Source: Nitrospira sp. (lineage in GTDB: Bacteria; Nitrospirota; Nitrospiria; Nitrospirales; Nitrospiraceae). Taken from it: a stretch of DNA of 64,000 nt. Below are positions 63,851-64,000 of the stretch, piece after piece. Position 1 is the first letter of the stretch; every line of letters starts with the position of its first letter. The translations under genes and the position numbers were made by a program. The DNA lies in the NCBI GenBank assembly GCA_030692565.1, contig JAUYAO010000057.1:149729-213728 (forward strand), read 5' to 3'. The notes beneath the pieces were generated by a model, which was given only the letters and a program-made list of their open reading frames with translations, was not told the DNA's origin and ran no database searches.

Positions 63851-63972
63851 AAGTCCTTTCATGTAATACCACAATGATAATGTCCGCTTTCACCACAGTA
63901 GAAATGTCCTCTTCGTTGCTAGACTGCCGGCTTTCAGACGGAGGGCTGGATGGTCGGAGAGGACAGGGTCAT

Positions 63973-64000
63973 CATGAGTGTGAAGGAACTGAGACGAGTG
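63973..64000 (+). CDS. Partial ORF at window end, possible transposase start
   Basis: ATG at 63973 opens MSVKELRRV before the window ends. The preceding about 120 bases contain the repeated motif AATGTCC (63878 and 63909), as seen at the termini of some insertion sequences. The opening residues resemble the start of HTH-type transposases. Only nine codons are visible, so the call is tentative. Confidence 0.3.

Noticed and set aside
1..64000. CRISPR array
   Set aside because: No regularly spaced direct repeats or cas-like genes were seen.

Overview
The window looks like a chromosomal segment of a GC-rich, Gram-negative bacterium. It has many lipoproteins and signal peptides, an outer-membrane barrel, RND efflux, a GspC-like protein and an LpoB-type activator. 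The mix of tandem receiver proteins, an LPP20/LpoB/COG3014 lipoprotein block, a phosphoglycerate-type osmolyte locus and long operons of housekeeping genes best fits Nitrospirota (Nitrospira-like). That is inferred from gene content alone; no rRNA or other marker gene is present.

Layout. 0.1-3.6 kb: a lone gspC-like gene, an outer-membrane barrel and a CYTH-CHAD protein. 3.6-4.5 kb: a gene-poor junction with the 3' end of a tRNA-Phe (no 5' half) and a remnant ORF. 4.5-13.2 kb: one giant cyclic beta-glucan synthase gene. 13.3-18.2 kb: two RNA methyltransferases, a coiled-coil protein, an XRE regulator and a TPP-dependent 2-keto-acid decarboxylase. 18.3-22.5 kb: a signalling island with a NarL-type kinase/regulator pair, three stand-alone receivers (one with Glu at the phospho-Asp position) and two small CxxC proteins. 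22.6-28.8 kb: a lipoprotein plus a CusCBA/CzcCBA-like efflux operon. 28.9-29.9 kb: a chaA antiporter gene cut short and joined out of frame to the 3' end of a sugE/SMR gene. 30.4-34.6 kb: an osmolyte cluster with two glycosyltransferases, an MscS-type membrane protein and a mannosyl/glucosyl-3-phosphoglycerate phosphatase.

34.6-41.9 kb: small genes, a PIN toxin-antitoxin pair, four lipoprotein genes (LPP20, LpoB, COG3014, LPP20-like) and a caspase-like protein lacking its catalytic Cys. 42.1-45.5 kb: acs, hicBA, and an IPT/TIG gene interrupted by an in-frame TGA. 45.7-48.0 kb: minus-strand genes separated by attC-like integron recombination sites without an integrase (a CALIN), bordered by a 139-bp inverted-repeat element. 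48.0-61.1 kb: a PIG-L deacetylase and ribE, then a long minus-strand run glyQ-glyS-orf-ppdK-ribD-esterase-orf-MFS with several ATGA or GTGA overlaps. 61.6-63.0 kb: an Rrf2 regulator and a TauE-type exporter with a palindromic operator candidate. The window ends at a fibronectin-III lipoprotein, a strong hairpin and what may be the first codons of a transposase.

Short dispersed palindromic elements (53.3 and 61.2 kb, with related ends near 15.2 and 61.4 kb), the tRNA fragment, the chaA/sugE fusion, the attC sites and the terminal IS-like edge show that the chromosome has been repeatedly remodelled between its stable operons.
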